Assembly: GCF_030908245.1 (NCBI RefSeq)
Contig: NZ_JAVFJJ010000001.1
Location: forward strand, 105,555-169,554
DNA: 64,000 nt
Direction: 5' to 3'
Source: Sinomonas sp. ASV322
GTDB lineage: Bacteria; Actinomycetota; Actinomycetes; Actinomycetales; Micrococcaceae
The notes under the pieces are model-generated. The model was not told the origin of the DNA. It made no database searches and was given only the letters and a program-made list of their open reading frames with translations. Of this stretch, positions 1 to 7,859 are shown in pieces (position 1 is the stretch's first letter; each line of letters begins with the position of its first letter). A program made the translations under genes and the position numbers.

Positions 1-2
1 AC

Positions 3-743
3 AGGGCCCTCAAACTGATTTTCATCGGACCGATCGTCAAACTCCTATTCAGGCCGTGGGTCAAAGGGCGTGACAACGTGCCGGACGCGGGTCCGGCCAT
101 CCTCGCCTCGAACCATCTCTCCTTCTCCGACTCGATCTTCATGCCGCTCATGGTCAAACGCCCTGTCGTGTTCCTCGCGAAGCAGGAGTACTTCACGGGC
201 GTCGGCATCAAGGGGTGGCTCACCGCTCTGTTCTTCCGCCTCACGAATCAGCTCCCAATGGACCGGTCGGGAGGCGAGGCCTCCGCCCAGTCGCTCGTGG
301 CGGGGGCTGACGTGCTCCGGCGAGGAGGCCTTCTGGGGATCTACCCCGAAGGCACCCGCTCCCCGGACGCGCGCCTGTACCGCGGCAAGGTCGGAGTGGC
401 GCGCCTGGCTCTCGAGACGCGCGTGCCCGTCGTGCCGGTCGCGATGATCGGCACGGACAAGGTCCAGCCGATCGGGCAGCGGTTTCCGACGATCCGCCGT
501 GTGGGCGTCATCTTCGGCCGCCCGCTCGACTTCTCCGCATATTACGAAGGCGCCGATGACCGTGCCGTGCAGCGCATCGTGACGGACCGCATCATGCAGG
601 AGCTTCAGCGTCTCTCGGGGCAGGAATACGTCGATGTGTACGCCGCGACGGTGAAAGCCCGCCTGGCCGCGGAGCGCGAGGGCGAGTCGGAGGAGCGCCA
701 CGGAGGCGGCTCGGGAGGCGAGGCGACCGCCGCGGGCCCGTGA
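3..743 (+). CDS. plsC: 1-acylglycerol-3-phosphate acyltransferase (5' end outside window)
   Basis: This is the C-terminal 246 codons of a PlsC-family lysophospholipid acyltransferase, which transfers an acyl chain to lysophosphatidic acid at the membrane. The frame is open from the window edge, so the true start is upstream. The acyltransferase HX4D motif appears as NHLSFSD and the phosphate-binding EGTR motif as YPEGTRSPD, the diagnostic pair of the family. The tail after about residue 215 is Glu/Gly-rich and probably disordered. It precedes the DAHP synthase gene with a 62-bp gap, the same neighbourhood as mycobacterial Rv2182c. Acyl donor and exact position specificity cannot be read from the sequence. 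Confidence 0.9.
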   Translation, partial: RALKLIFIGPIVKLLFRPWVKGRDNVPDAGPAILASNHLSFSDSIFMPLMVKRPVVFLAKQEYFTGVGIKGWLTALFFRLTNQLPMDRSGGEASAQSLVAGADVLRRGGLLGIYPEGTRSPDARLYRGKVGVARLALETRVPVVPVAMIGTDKVQPIGQRFPTIRRVGVIFGRPLDFSAYYEGADDRAVQRIVTDRIMQELQRLSGQEYVDVYAATVKARLAAEREGESEERHGGGSGGEATAAGP

Positions 744-793
744 CGCCGTCGTCCGCTCGCTCGGGGCGGCCACGCGGCCGCTCGGCCCTAGGC

Positions 794-799
794 TAGCCT
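794..799 (+). promoter_or_regulatory. -10 element of a leaderless aroG transcript
   Basis: TAGCCT lies exactly 6 nt before the GTG start at 806, so transcription should begin at the start codon. No Shine-Dalgarno sequence is present. The hexamer overlaps a 10-bp perfect palindrome, AGGCTAGCCT (790-799), which may be chance. Confidence 0.55.
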
Positions 800-805
800 T
801 GTCTC

Positions 806-2197
806 GTGACTCAACTCTCCACGCCCCCGCCGGCTCCGTTCACGAGCACCTCGCAGAGCGGTGCGGCCGATTATCCGGGGCTCGACGACTGGCGTGTCCT
901 TCCGGTTTCGCAGCAGCCCTCGTGGGCCGATTCGAAGGTATTCGCCGACTCGGTTGCAGAGCTCTCCGTTCTCCCGCCGCTCGTGTTCGCGGGGGAAGTC
1001 GACCTGCTCCGCCACCGCCTCGCGGACGCCGCCCAGGGCCGCGCGTTCCTGCTCCAGGGCGGGGACTGCGCTGAGACGTTCGAGGCCGCGACGGCGGACC
1101 GCATCAGCGCGCGCGTCAGGACGATCCTGCAGATGGCGGTCGTGCTGACGTACGGGGCCGCGATGCCCGTCATCAAGATGGGCCGCATGGCAGGCCAGTT
1201 CGCGAAGCCCCGCTCCTCGGACACCGAGACGCGCGAAGGCGTCACGCTCCCGGCGTACCGCGGCGACATCGTCAACGGCTACGAGTTCACCCCCGAATCC
1301 CGCGCCCACGACGCGCGCCGCATGCTGCAGGCGTACAACACGTCGGCAGCGACCCTGAACCTGATCCGCGCGTTCACGCAGGGCGGCTTCGCGGACCTCC
1401 GGCTCGTGCACGCATGGAATCAGGGCTTCACGAAGAACCCCGCGCACGCGCGGTACGAGTCGCTCGCGCGCGAGATCGACCGTGCGATCACGTTCATGGA
1501 CTCGTGTGGCGCGGACTTCGAGGCGCTCAAGCGCGTCGAATTCTTCGCGAGCCACGAGGCGCTCCTGCTGGACTATGAGCGCGCACTCACCCGCATCGAC
1601 TCGCGCACGGGCCTCCCGTACGACACCTCCGCGCATTTCCTGTGGATCGGCGAACGCACGCGCGAGCTCGACCACGCCCACGTCGACTTCCTGTCCCGCG
1701 TCCGCAACCCGATCGGCGTCAAGCTCGGCCCCGGGGTCTCGGGCGACGACGCGCTGCGGCTCATCGACAGGCTCGACCCCGATCGCGAGCCGGGCCGCCT
1801 GACGTTCATCACCCGCATGGGCGCGAAGAACATCCGCGAGAAGCTCCCGCCCGTCGTCGAGAAGGTCACCGCGTCCGGGGCGCAGGTCCTGTGGGTCACC
1901 GACCCCATGCACGGCAACACCGTCACGTCGCGCAACGGCTACAAGACGCGGCGCTTCGATGACGTCGTGGACGAGGTGCGCGGGTTCTTCGAGGTGCACC
2001 ACGGCCTCGGGACGGTCCCGGGCGGCCTGCACATGGAGATGACGGGCGACGACGTCGCCGAGTGCCTGGGTGGCTCCGACCCGATCGACGAGGCGGCATT
2101 CGAGGATCGCTACGAGTCGGTGTGCGATCCGCGCCTCAACCACATGCAGTCGCTCGAGATGGCGTTCCTCGTCTCGGAGGCGCTGACCAAGCGCTGA
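806..2197 (+). CDS. aroG: class II 3-deoxy-7-phosphoheptulonate (DAHP) synthase
   Basis: This enzyme condenses phosphoenolpyruvate and erythrose 4-phosphate, the first step of the shikimate pathway to aromatic amino acids. The 463-residue length and the metal-site segment LLQGGDCAETF with Cys88 match the plant/actinobacterial class II family (Mtb Rv2178c), not the E. coli AroFGH type. The segment ITRMGAKNIREKLPP is also characteristic. The GTG start at 806 is chosen because a -10 hexamer ends 7 nt upstream and because the N-terminus then has the family length. It converges on the PASTA kinase gene with a strong hairpin between them. In mycobacteria this enzyme is allosterically inhibited by aromatic amino acids and partners chorismate mutase; whether that holds here is not visible. 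Confidence 0.95.
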   Translation: MTQLSTPPPAPFTSTSQSGAADYPGLDDWRVLPVSQQPSWADSKVFADSVAELSVLPPLVFAGEVDLLRHRLADAAQGRAFLLQGGDCAETFEAATADRISARVRTILQMAVVLTYGAAMPVIKMGRMAGQFAKPRSSDTETREGVTLPAYRGDIVNGYEFTPESRAHDARRMLQAYNTSAATLNLIRAFTQGGFADLRLVHAWNQGFTKNPAHARYESLAREIDRAITFMDSCGADFEALKRVEFFASHEALLLDYERALTRIDSRTGLPYDTSAHFLWIGERTRELDHAHVDFLSRVRNPIGVKLGPGVSGDDALRLIDRLDPDREPGRLTFITRMGAKNIREKLPPVVEKVTASGAQVLWVTDPMHGNTVTSRNGYKTRRFDDVVDEVRGFFEVHHGLGTVPGGLHMEMTGDDVAECLGGSDPIDEAAFEDRYESVCDPRLNHMQSLEMAFLVSEALTKR

Positions 2198-2211
2198 CAG
2201 CGTTGGCCGAC

Positions 2212-2247
2212 CGCCCGCCGTCGTCCCCGCGGGGACGGCGGCGGGCG
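2212..2247. terminator. bidirectional hairpin between aroG and the PASTA kinase
   Basis: The arms CGCCCGCCG (2212-2220) and CGGCGGGCG (2239-2247) enclose the palindrome CGTCCCCGCGGGGACG (2222-2237), giving a near-continuous very GC-rich stem. It sits between convergent stop codons, so it probably terminates both transcripts, although no T-tract follows. Confidence 0.7.
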
Positions 2248-2253
2248 TTCACG

Positions 2254-4299
2254 TCAGGCGACGGTGAGCGTGATCGTCGTTCCTTCGGGCTGGTCGCCGG
2301 TCTTGTCCTGCCCCGCCACGAGGCCGAAGACGGGCCGGCCGTACGTGTAATTGCTCTTGACCGCGAATCCGGCCGCTTGGAGGATCTGGATCGCGTCCTG
2401 CTCGGTCTTGCCGAAGACGTCCGGCACGTGAACCATGCGCGGCCCCTTGGAGAGCGTGATCGTCACGGTGTCGCCCTTCACCAGATTCTGGCCGGCGGCG
2501 GGGGACTGCGCGGACACGGAGCCCGCGGGGACGTTCCGGTCGAAGACCGGGGCGTCCGCGACCACGGGCTTGAGTCCCGCGGCCGTGAGCGCCGCGACCG
2601 CATCGGCCTGCTTCATCCCGACGATCTTGGGCACAGGGATCGGCTGGCGTCCCTTGGAGACCGTGAGCGCGACCGGGCTGCCGTGCTTGAGCGGGGTGCC
2701 CGCGGCGGGGTCCTGGGCCATGACCGCGCCCGCCGGAACAGTGTCGCTGTAGGCCTCGGAAGCCGTGCCGAGCGTGAGCTTCGCGTCGGCGAGCGAGGCC
2801 TTCGCGGCGTCGAGCGTCTTCGCGGTGAGGTCGGCGAGCGGGAACAGCTCGGGCCCCTTCGAGACCATGAGCTGGACGCCCTCGAACTTGCGCACTTGGG
2901 TCCCCGCTCCGGGCGCGCTCGCGACGATGAGGCCAGCTGAGATGCCGTCATCGAAGACGTCGTGCGTCGTGAAGCCGAGGCCTGCCTGCTGGATGAGCGC
3001 CTGGGCCTGCGCGACTGTGAGGTTCTTGACCGGCGGGACCGTCGCGAGGGCCCCAGGGCCGAAGCCGAAGAACCATCCGATCGCTGCCGCGAGCACCGCG
3101 AGGACCACGACGATGGCGACCCAGATCGCGCCGCGTCGCCTCGGGTTTCCCCGACCGAGCTGATGCGTCGGCCGCGCGGCGGCGGCTTTGGCCGCGCGAT
3201 CGGCCTCCTTGGCCTGCCGGCGCTGCTCTCGCGCGCTGAGGGGCGCGGGAGCGTCCGGGGTGACGGGCCGCGGCATGACGGCGGTGTGCCCGGAAGCGAC
3301 CGCGGTGATGACCTCGGTTCCGCGCGGGAGCGCTTCCGTGCGCTCGCCGGACAGGCGCTCCGTGAGCAGATCGTGGTGGTCGAGCACGCTCGTGCCGGCG
3401 TCGTCGTCGATGAGGCCCTTGCCCGCGCCTCCGGGAGCGCGGTAGTCGAGCTGGGCATCTGTGAGCGAGCGCCGAATGTCGCGGACTTCGCCGAGGAGCG
3501 CGAGGGCACTCGGCGGGCGCCCGTCCGGGTCCTTGCGGGTCATCCAGCCGACGAGCTCGTCAAGCTCGGGTGCGAGACCGGGGGCGACGGCGGAAGGCGG
3601 CGGCACATCGTCGTTGACGTGTTGAAACGCCACGTGGCTGCGGTCTTCCCCTGTGAAGGGGAGGCGGCCCGTGAGCATCTCGAAGAGCATGATGCCCGTT
3701 GCGTAGAGGTCCGTGCGCGCGTCGACGGGGCGCCCCATGAGCATCTCGGGCGAGATGTATTCGGCCGTGCCGAAGAGGCTGTCGGTGATCGACGTCGCCG
3801 ACAGGCTGCGCGCGAGGCCGAAGTCGCCCACCTTGACGCGCCCGTCGTCCGCGAGGAGGACGTTGGCGGGCTTGACGTCGCGGTGGATGATGCCGGCGGC
3901 GTGGGCGGCCGCGAGCCCGTCCACGACGGCGTCGAGAAGGGCTAGTGCCTGCTTGGGCGCGAGCGACCCCTGCTCGTCGAGGAGGTCCCGCAGCGTGTGG
4001 CCGGGCACATACTCCATCACGAGGTACAGCACCCCGAGGTCCTCGCCGCGATCGAGCATCGAGACGACGTGGGGGTGCGACAGCTGGGCGGCGGCGATCG
4101 CCTCTCGCTCGAACCGCTCCGCGAAGTTCCGGTCCCGGCTCAGGTGCGGGTGCAGGACCTTGAGGGCGACGCGGCGACGGAGGGTCGTGTCCGTCGCAAG
4201 ATACACAGTTGCCATGCCGCCGGTGCCGAGCAGCGAATGGACCTCGTAGCGACCGCCGACGACGCTGCCGACGAGGCCGTCCGTATGCTGTCCGTTCAC
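2254..4299 (-). CDS. pknL: Stk1-type Ser/Thr protein kinase with PASTA repeats (pknL locus)
   Basis: This is a membrane Ser/Thr kinase with an external wall-sensing tail. The kinase domain (about residues 18-275) has the glycine loop GTGGMATV, Lys47 in VALK, Glu65, the catalytic HRDVKPAN with Asp141, and DFG with Asp159; the activation loop contains several Ser/Thr. A juxtamembrane segment leads to one membrane helix at about 391-412, followed by four PASTA-like units. PASTA domains bind muropeptides or lipid II. The position beside DAHP synthase and an Rv2175c-like gene matches Mtb PknL, but PknL itself lacks PASTA domains. The GTG start sits 6 nt after TAGGAT. Symbol by synteny; PknB-like on architecture. 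Confidence 0.9.
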   Translation of the reverse strand: MNGQHTDGLVGSVVGGRYEVHSLLGTGGMATVYLATDTTLRRRVALKVLHPHLSRDRNFAERFEREAIAAAQLSHPHVVSMLDRGEDLGVLYLVMEYVPGHTLRDLLDEQGSLAPKQALALLDAVVDGLAAAHAAGIIHRDVKPANVLLADDGRVKVGDFGLARSLSATSITDSLFGTAEYISPEMLMGRPVDARTDLYATGIMLFEMLTGRLPFTGEDRSHVAFQHVNDDVPPPSAVAPGLAPELDELVGWMTRKDPDGRPPSALALLGEVRDIRRSLTDAQLDYRAPGGAGKGLIDDDAGTSVLDHHDLLTERLSGERTEALPRGTEVITAVASGHTAVMPRPVTPDAPAPLSAREQRRQAKEADRAAKAAAARPTHQLGRGNPRRRGAIWVAIVVVLAVLAAAIGWFFGFGPGALATVPPVKNLTVAQAQALIQQAGLGFTTHDVFDDGISAGLIVASAPGAGTQVRKFEGVQLMVSKGPELFPLADLTAKTLDAAKASLADAKLTLGTASEAYSDTVPAGAVMAQDPAAGTPLKHGSPVALTVSKGRQPIPVPKIVGMKQADAVAALTAAGLKPVVADAPVFDRNVPAGSVSAQSPAAGQNLVKGDTVTITLSKGPRMVHVPDVFGKTEQDAIQILQAAGFAVKSNYTYGRPVFGLVAGQDKTGDQPEGTTITLTVA

Positions 4300-4305
4300 C
4301 CTACG

Positions 4306-4311
4306 ATCCTA
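4306..4311 (-). promoter_or_regulatory. -10 element of a leaderless kinase transcript
   Basis: On the minus strand TAGGAT is followed by exactly 6 nt and then the GTG start at 4299. No ribosome-binding site is visible. Confidence 0.5.
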
Positions 4312-4345
4312 CCGAGGGCGGGAGCGCGGGCGCGGATCTGCCCAC

Positions 4346-5476
4346 TCAGCGAAACAGTTTCATGTTGGCGTTGATCGCCGTGACGTAGTCCTTCGTGTCG
4401 TCGAACATCCCGCGCTTCGCCACGGACGCCTGGCCCTGGTAGTAGCCGGCGATGGCGAGGTCCTGGTTGGGGCTCGCAGCGAGCAGGGCGCGAAGGATCG
4501 CGACGCCGGCCGTAGCGTTGTCGCGCGGGTCGAGTGGATTGAGCTTGCGGCCCACGAGGTCGGAGGCCCACTGGGCGGAGGACGGGACGACCTGCATGAT
4601 GCCGATCGCGTTGGCTGGTGAGACCGCGCGCTGGTTGAATCCCGACTCGTGGTAGGCGAGGGCCAGTGCAAGCGCAGGGTCGACGCCCATGCTCCGTGCT
4701 GTGTCTGCCACGATCTGCTTCACTTGCTCGCGCGTGGGGACAGGCGAGGCGTTGAGGATCCGCTTGTTCTCGTTGGCGGAGGCCACGACCGCGTCCGGGT
4801 ACGTGAAGCCCAGGAAGCTGTTCCCCACGAGGGCCTTCGGCGGCGCCGCGGAGGCTGGCGTCACGGAGGATGCCGGGGCCACGGTCGGTGCCGGAAGCGT
4901 GAGCGAGCGCCCGGCGTAGATGACCGAGGTCAGGCTCAGGCCGTTGGCCGCGAGGAGGTCGCCGAGCGGCACCTGAAGTTTGGCTGCGATGCCGTAGAGC
5001 GTATCGCCCGGCTTGATCTGGTAGGCGCCGCCGCTCGGCGTCGGCGCGGGGTCTGCGGGAGCCGGGTCGCCGGTGAGCCGGAGCTTCTGGCCGGGGAAGA
5101 TGAGCGACGAGGGCTGCAGGCCGTTGAGCTGGAGGATCCGCTGCCATTCGAGTCCATACTTCGAGGCGATGCCGATGACGGTGTCCCCGCTGGCCACGCT
5201 GTAATCGGCCGGGGCCGCGGGAGCGGCGGGGACGACGGCGGGAGCGAGGCGTGAAGGGACCATCGCCGCGATCTCCGAGGCCGGCACGATCTCGGCCTGG
5301 CGTGCGGAGCGCGCCGCCGTGATGGCGCCCTGGACGTGTTCCGGGGCGGGTGCGGCAGCGGCAGGCTGGGCAAGTGCGAGCGACGAGAGGACCACCGCCG
5401 GAAGCGCTGCCGTGGTGACGGCGACGGCCGGCAACTTCGTCCTTGCCGCGGGGTGTGCCTGGCGGTGTGCCGACAT
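4346..5476 (-). CDS. secreted LysM / lytic transglycosylase-like wall hydrolase
   Basis: This 376-residue exported protein should bind and cleave peptidoglycan. A signal peptide (about 1-41, with an Ala-rich cleavage region) is followed by two LysM domains at about 91-136 and 151-195, each beginning with a YxVxxGDT-type motif (SGDTVIGIA, PGDTLYGIA). The C-terminal SLT-type domain (about 250-370) has the candidate catalytic Glu277 in YHESGFNQ and the family motif IGIMQV. A GGAGG ribosome site precedes the ATG. It follows and is co-oriented with the PASTA kinase gene (46-bp gap on the downstream side), which suggests linked wall surveillance and remodelling. Enzyme activity is inferred from the family. 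Confidence 0.88.
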   Translation of the reverse strand: MSAHRQAHPAARTKLPAVAVTTAALPAVVLSSLALAQPAAAAPAPEHVQGAITAARSARQAEIVPASEIAAMVPSRLAPAVVPAAPAAPADYSVASGDTVIGIASKYGLEWQRILQLNGLQPSSLIFPGQKLRLTGDPAPADPAPTPSGGAYQIKPGDTLYGIAAKLQVPLGDLLAANGLSLTSVIYAGRSLTLPAPTVAPASSVTPASAAPPKALVGNSFLGFTYPDAVVASANENKRILNASPVPTREQVKQIVADTARSMGVDPALALALAYHESGFNQRAVSPANAIGIMQVVPSSAQWASDLVGRKLNPLDPRDNATAGVAILRALLAASPNQDLAIAGYYQGQASVAKRGMFDDTKDYVTAINANMKLFR

Positions 5477-5488
5477 GGGAAGTCCTCC

Positions 5489-5539
5489 GTGTGACGCGTG
5501 TGACTGATGTTATTCAGGTGATCGCATAACACTTGCGAT
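5489..5539 (-). promoter_or_regulatory. candidate control region of the LysM/SLT gene
   Basis: The 195-bp gap 5477-5671 lies between divergent genes. It contains the tandem repeat GTGTGACGC-GTGTGACTG (5489-5506) and an inverted repeat ATCGCA-N7-TGCGAT (5521-5539). Repeats of this general kind flank wall-hydrolase genes controlled by regulators such as MtrA, but the motif match is loose. The remainder towards 5671 shows nothing else I can name. Confidence 0.3.
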
Positions 5540-5671
5540 ACATATGTGACTCGAGTGAATCTCTCACGGATCGGCCCTGAGCACAAGGCGCGGGGTGGCG
5601 CAACCCCCTCCCGGCGCAGAGTCGCAGCCTTCGACTATGAGCGGCGGCGGAGTCCGTGGCACGCTTGTCGC

Positions 5672-6025
5672 GTGAGTGAGATTGACGAGCTGGTGTCAGA
5701 GTGGCTTCCCCTGCCGGACGTGGCCGAGCGGCTGGGATGCAAGATCACGAAGGTTCACGGGCTCTTGGATGAGCGTGCTCTCATCGCCGTGCGGGTGGGC
5801 GAGCGGGCGATCCGCTCCGTCCCTGCGCTGTTCCTCGACGGTGATCACGTGGTTGACAGCCTCAAAGGCACGATCGCGGTCCTCGCGGACGCGGGATTCT
5901 CGGACGAGGAGCTCGTGGCGTGGCTCTTCACGCCCGATGAATCGCTCAGGGGCCGTCCCATCGACGCCCTCCGCGAGGGGCGCAAGACTGAGATCCGCCG
6001 CCGCGCCCAAATCCTCGCCTGGTAG
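5672..6025 (+). CDS. Rv2175c-family winged-helix DNA-binding protein
   Basis: This 117-residue protein resembles Mtb Rv2175c, a small DNA-binding protein phosphorylated by PknL. The N-terminal segment WLPLPDVAERLGCKITKVH looks like a helix-turn-helix, and the C-terminal part (DEELVAWLFTPDESL...GRKTEIRRRAQILAW) matches the family tail. The GTG at 5672 is preferred over longer upstream starts because it gives the family length and follows CACGCT by 6 nt, a weak version of the leaderless pattern used by neighbours. The kinase gene lies 1.4 kb away, so a kinase-substrate pair is plausible. DNA target and regulon are unknown. Confidence 0.8.
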   Translation: MSEIDELVSEWLPLPDVAERLGCKITKVHGLLDERALIAVRVGERAIRSVPALFLDGDHVVDSLKGTIAVLADAGFSDEELVAWLFTPDESLRGRPIDALREGRKTEIRRRAQILAW

Positions 6026-6031
6026 CCGAAT

Positions 6032-6063
6032 CCTCGCCTCGCGGATCACCCGCGGGGGCGAGG
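6032..6063. terminator. hairpin between convergent genes
   Basis: CCTCGCC (6032-6038) plus CGCGG (6040-6044) pair with CCGCG (6050-6054) plus GGCGAGG (6057-6063) around an ATCA-centred loop. It separates the convergent Rv2175c-like and polyprenyl synthetase genes and has no strong T-tract. Confidence 0.6.
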
Positions 6064-6075
6064 AGGGGCGTTGAC

Positions 6076-7197
6076 TCAGGCTGCGCGCTGAACGGCTGAG
6101 AGGCCGAGGCTGCGGAGCGCGGCTCGGATGTCGTCCGGAAGGTGAAGCGCGTCGAGGGCGTCGAAGGCGCGCTTCGAAAGGCCCTCGATGAGGTCCTCCG
6201 TGGCCGCGAGGGCCCCGCTGGTGCCGATGATGTCGCGCAGGCGCTCGACGTCGTCGTCGCCCAGGTCCTGCCGCCCAAGGCTCCGTTCGAGCAGGCCCGA
6301 GCCTTCCGGCGTCGCCCGTTCGAGCGCGAACGCGACGAGCACGGTGCGCTTGCCCTCGCGCAGGTCGTCCCCGGCCGGCTTTCCCGTGGTCTGCGGATCG
6401 CCGAACACGCCGAGCACGTCGTCGCGCAGCTGGAAGGCCTCGCCGAGCGGGAGCGAGAATCGCGAGTAGGCGGCCAGGAGGGCGTCGTCCGCGCCCGCGA
6501 GCGCCCCGCCGATGCCGAGGGGATGCTCGGTCGAGTACTTGGCCGACTTGTACCTGATGACGTTCGCGGCGGCCTCGACCGCCTCGCCCCGGGCGCGGCT
6601 CGGGCCCGCGACTTCCTCGAGGATGTCGAGGTACTGGCCGGCCATGACCTCCGCGCGCATGGTGTTGAAGATCCGACGCGCGGCCGTGCCTGCCGCCGCG
6701 GTCGGCCCGATCGCCGTGAACGCCTCTTCCGAGAAGGAGAGGCACAGATCGCCGGTCAGGATGGCGGCCGCCGTGCCGAACCGCTCCTCGTCGAGCGCCC
6801 AGCCCCGCTCGCGGTGGAGCGTCCCGAAGCGGCGGTGCACGCTCGGGCCGCCGCGCCGGATGTCCGAGCGGTCGATGATGTCGTCGTGGATGAGCGCCGC
6901 GGCCTGGAAGAGCTCGAGGGCCGCCCCCGCCTGGACCGCCTCGGCCCCGAGTTCGCGGCCGCCGGCACCGCGCCAGCCCCAGTAGCACAGGAGGGCGCGC
7001 AACCGCTTTCCGCCCGTCACGAGCCCAGTGATGGCGTCCATGAGCGGGGCGACGTCGTGCGAGACGCGGGCCATAGCAGCGCTCTGCTCCTCGAGGAAGC
7101 CCGCGAGCCTTTCTGCGAGCGCGTCCCGATAGGCGCCCTGCTCCTCGTCGAGGTGCATGCTTTCGGCCTCGGACTGGGTGCGGTCGGCGGCGGTCAT
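6076..7197 (-). CDS. polyprenyl (geranylgeranyl-type) diphosphate synthase
   Basis: This 373-residue trans-isoprenyl diphosphate synthase condenses isopentenyl diphosphate with an allylic diphosphate. The first Asp-rich motif is HDDIIDRSDIRRG. The second is LRDDVLGVFGDP, where the fifth position is Gly instead of Asp, as in actinobacterial IdsA-type enzymes. GKRLRALL near residue 55-65 is the IPP-binding segment. Position matches Mtb idsA2 (Rv2173). The ATG at 7197 is chosen over a longer open frame reaching 7656, which would run through the lipoprotein gene. The lipoprotein stop lies 2 bp upstream, so the two are probably co-transcribed. Product chain length is not predictable from the motifs alone. 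Confidence 0.88.
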   Translation of the reverse strand: MTAADRTQSEAESMHLDEEQGAYRDALAERLAGFLEEQSAAMARVSHDVAPLMDAITGLVTGGKRLRALLCYWGWRGAGGRELGAEAVQAGAALELFQAAALIHDDIIDRSDIRRGGPSVHRRFGTLHRERGWALDEERFGTAAAILTGDLCLSFSEEAFTAIGPTAAAGTAARRIFNTMRAEVMAGQYLDILEEVAGPSRARGEAVEAAANVIRYKSAKYSTEHPLGIGGALAGADDALLAAYSRFSLPLGEAFQLRDDVLGVFGDPQTTGKPAGDDLREGKRTVLVAFALERATPEGSGLLERSLGRQDLGDDDVERLRDIIGTSGALAATEDLIEGLSKRAFDALDALHLPDDIRAALRSLGLSAVQRAA

Positions 7198-7199
7198 GG

Positions 7200-7730
7200 C
7201 TACTTGATGGTTCCCGATGCCACAGAGGCGCCTACGGTGAACGTCGTCCTCCCGTTCACGACGACGACCGCGACGTTGACCGTCTCCTTGCCTCCCGAGC
7301 GGACGAAGTCCTGGCTGTCCGTTGAGCCGACCTTGGTCTTGGCGACGGCCGTGAAGCCCTGGCCCGTGAAGGCCTTCGAGTAGAAGTCGAGGATCTGGTC
7401 CGAGGTGGCGGTTGTCGACGCCACAAGCGATGCGCTCTGGGGGTTCGTGCTCGCGTCGTAGCTCGTCTGGAGCGGGGTCGCCCCGGGCATGATCGGGATG
7501 AGCTGGGTCGGGAAGCCGGGCACCATGGCATTGACGGTGGCGGAGGCCGAGCCGGACGGGGTCGCCGTCGCGCTCGCGGTGGCGCTCGGTGAGGCGGACG
7601 ACGACGAGGCCGAGGGAGAGGGCGACGCCGCGCCTCCGTTCGCAGGGGACGAGCACCCCGCCATGGCGAGGGCTGCGAGTGCGATGACGGCGACAAGGCC
7701 TCCGTGTCGATTCCTCAGCTTCTGACCCAT
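7200..7730 (-). CDS. putative lipoprotein, function unknown
   Basis: This 176-residue protein begins with a basic n-region (MGQKLRNRHGG), a hydrophobic core, and the lipobox AMAGCSS, so Cys should be lipid-modified and anchored outside the membrane after LspA processing. A low-complexity Ser/Ala/Thr linker (about 35-65) leads to a compact C-terminal domain (about 80-176) that I do not recognise. The ATG at 7730 is favoured over an ATG two codons earlier because GGAG lies at the right distance only for the former. The open frame extends to 7937 without a better start. It lies immediately upstream of the polyprenyl synthetase gene. Confidence 0.75.
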   Translation of the reverse strand: MGQKLRNRHGGLVAVIALAALAMAGCSSPANGGAASPSPSASSSSASPSATASATATPSGSASATVNAMVPGFPTQLIPIMPGATPLQTSYDASTNPQSASLVASTTATSDQILDFYSKAFTGQGFTAVAKTKVGSTDSQDFVRSGGKETVNVAVVVVNGRTTFTVGASVASGTIK

Positions 7731-7847
7731 GCGCATTCTCCGTACGTTCGTTCCGTCGTGTGTCGCGTACCCAGTGGTCTGGGCCGAGCCCCCGGTCAAG
7801 TCTAATTGGCCGAGTCCAGCGCGCCCTGCCCTGTCGCCGCGGCCCCC

Positions 7848-7853
7848 TACGAT
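7848..7853 (+). promoter_or_regulatory. -10 element of a leaderless dinB transcript
   Basis: TACGAT is followed by 6 nt and the GTG start at 7860. GAGGA directly abuts the start codon, too close to act as a ribosome site. No LexA-type palindrome is visible nearby. Confidence 0.5.
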
Positions 7854-7859
7854 TGAGGA

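Noticed and set aside
790..799. AGGCTAGCCT palindrome as an iron-regulator (IdeR) box
   Set aside because: Only a 10-bp core; the 19-bp IdeR consensus with flanking TTA/TAA is absent, and it is explained by the -10 element.
7198..7656. N-terminal extension of the polyprenyl synthetase to 7656
   Set aside because: It would read through the lipoprotein gene in another frame and adds about 150 residues not typical of the family; the ATG at 7197 gives normal length.
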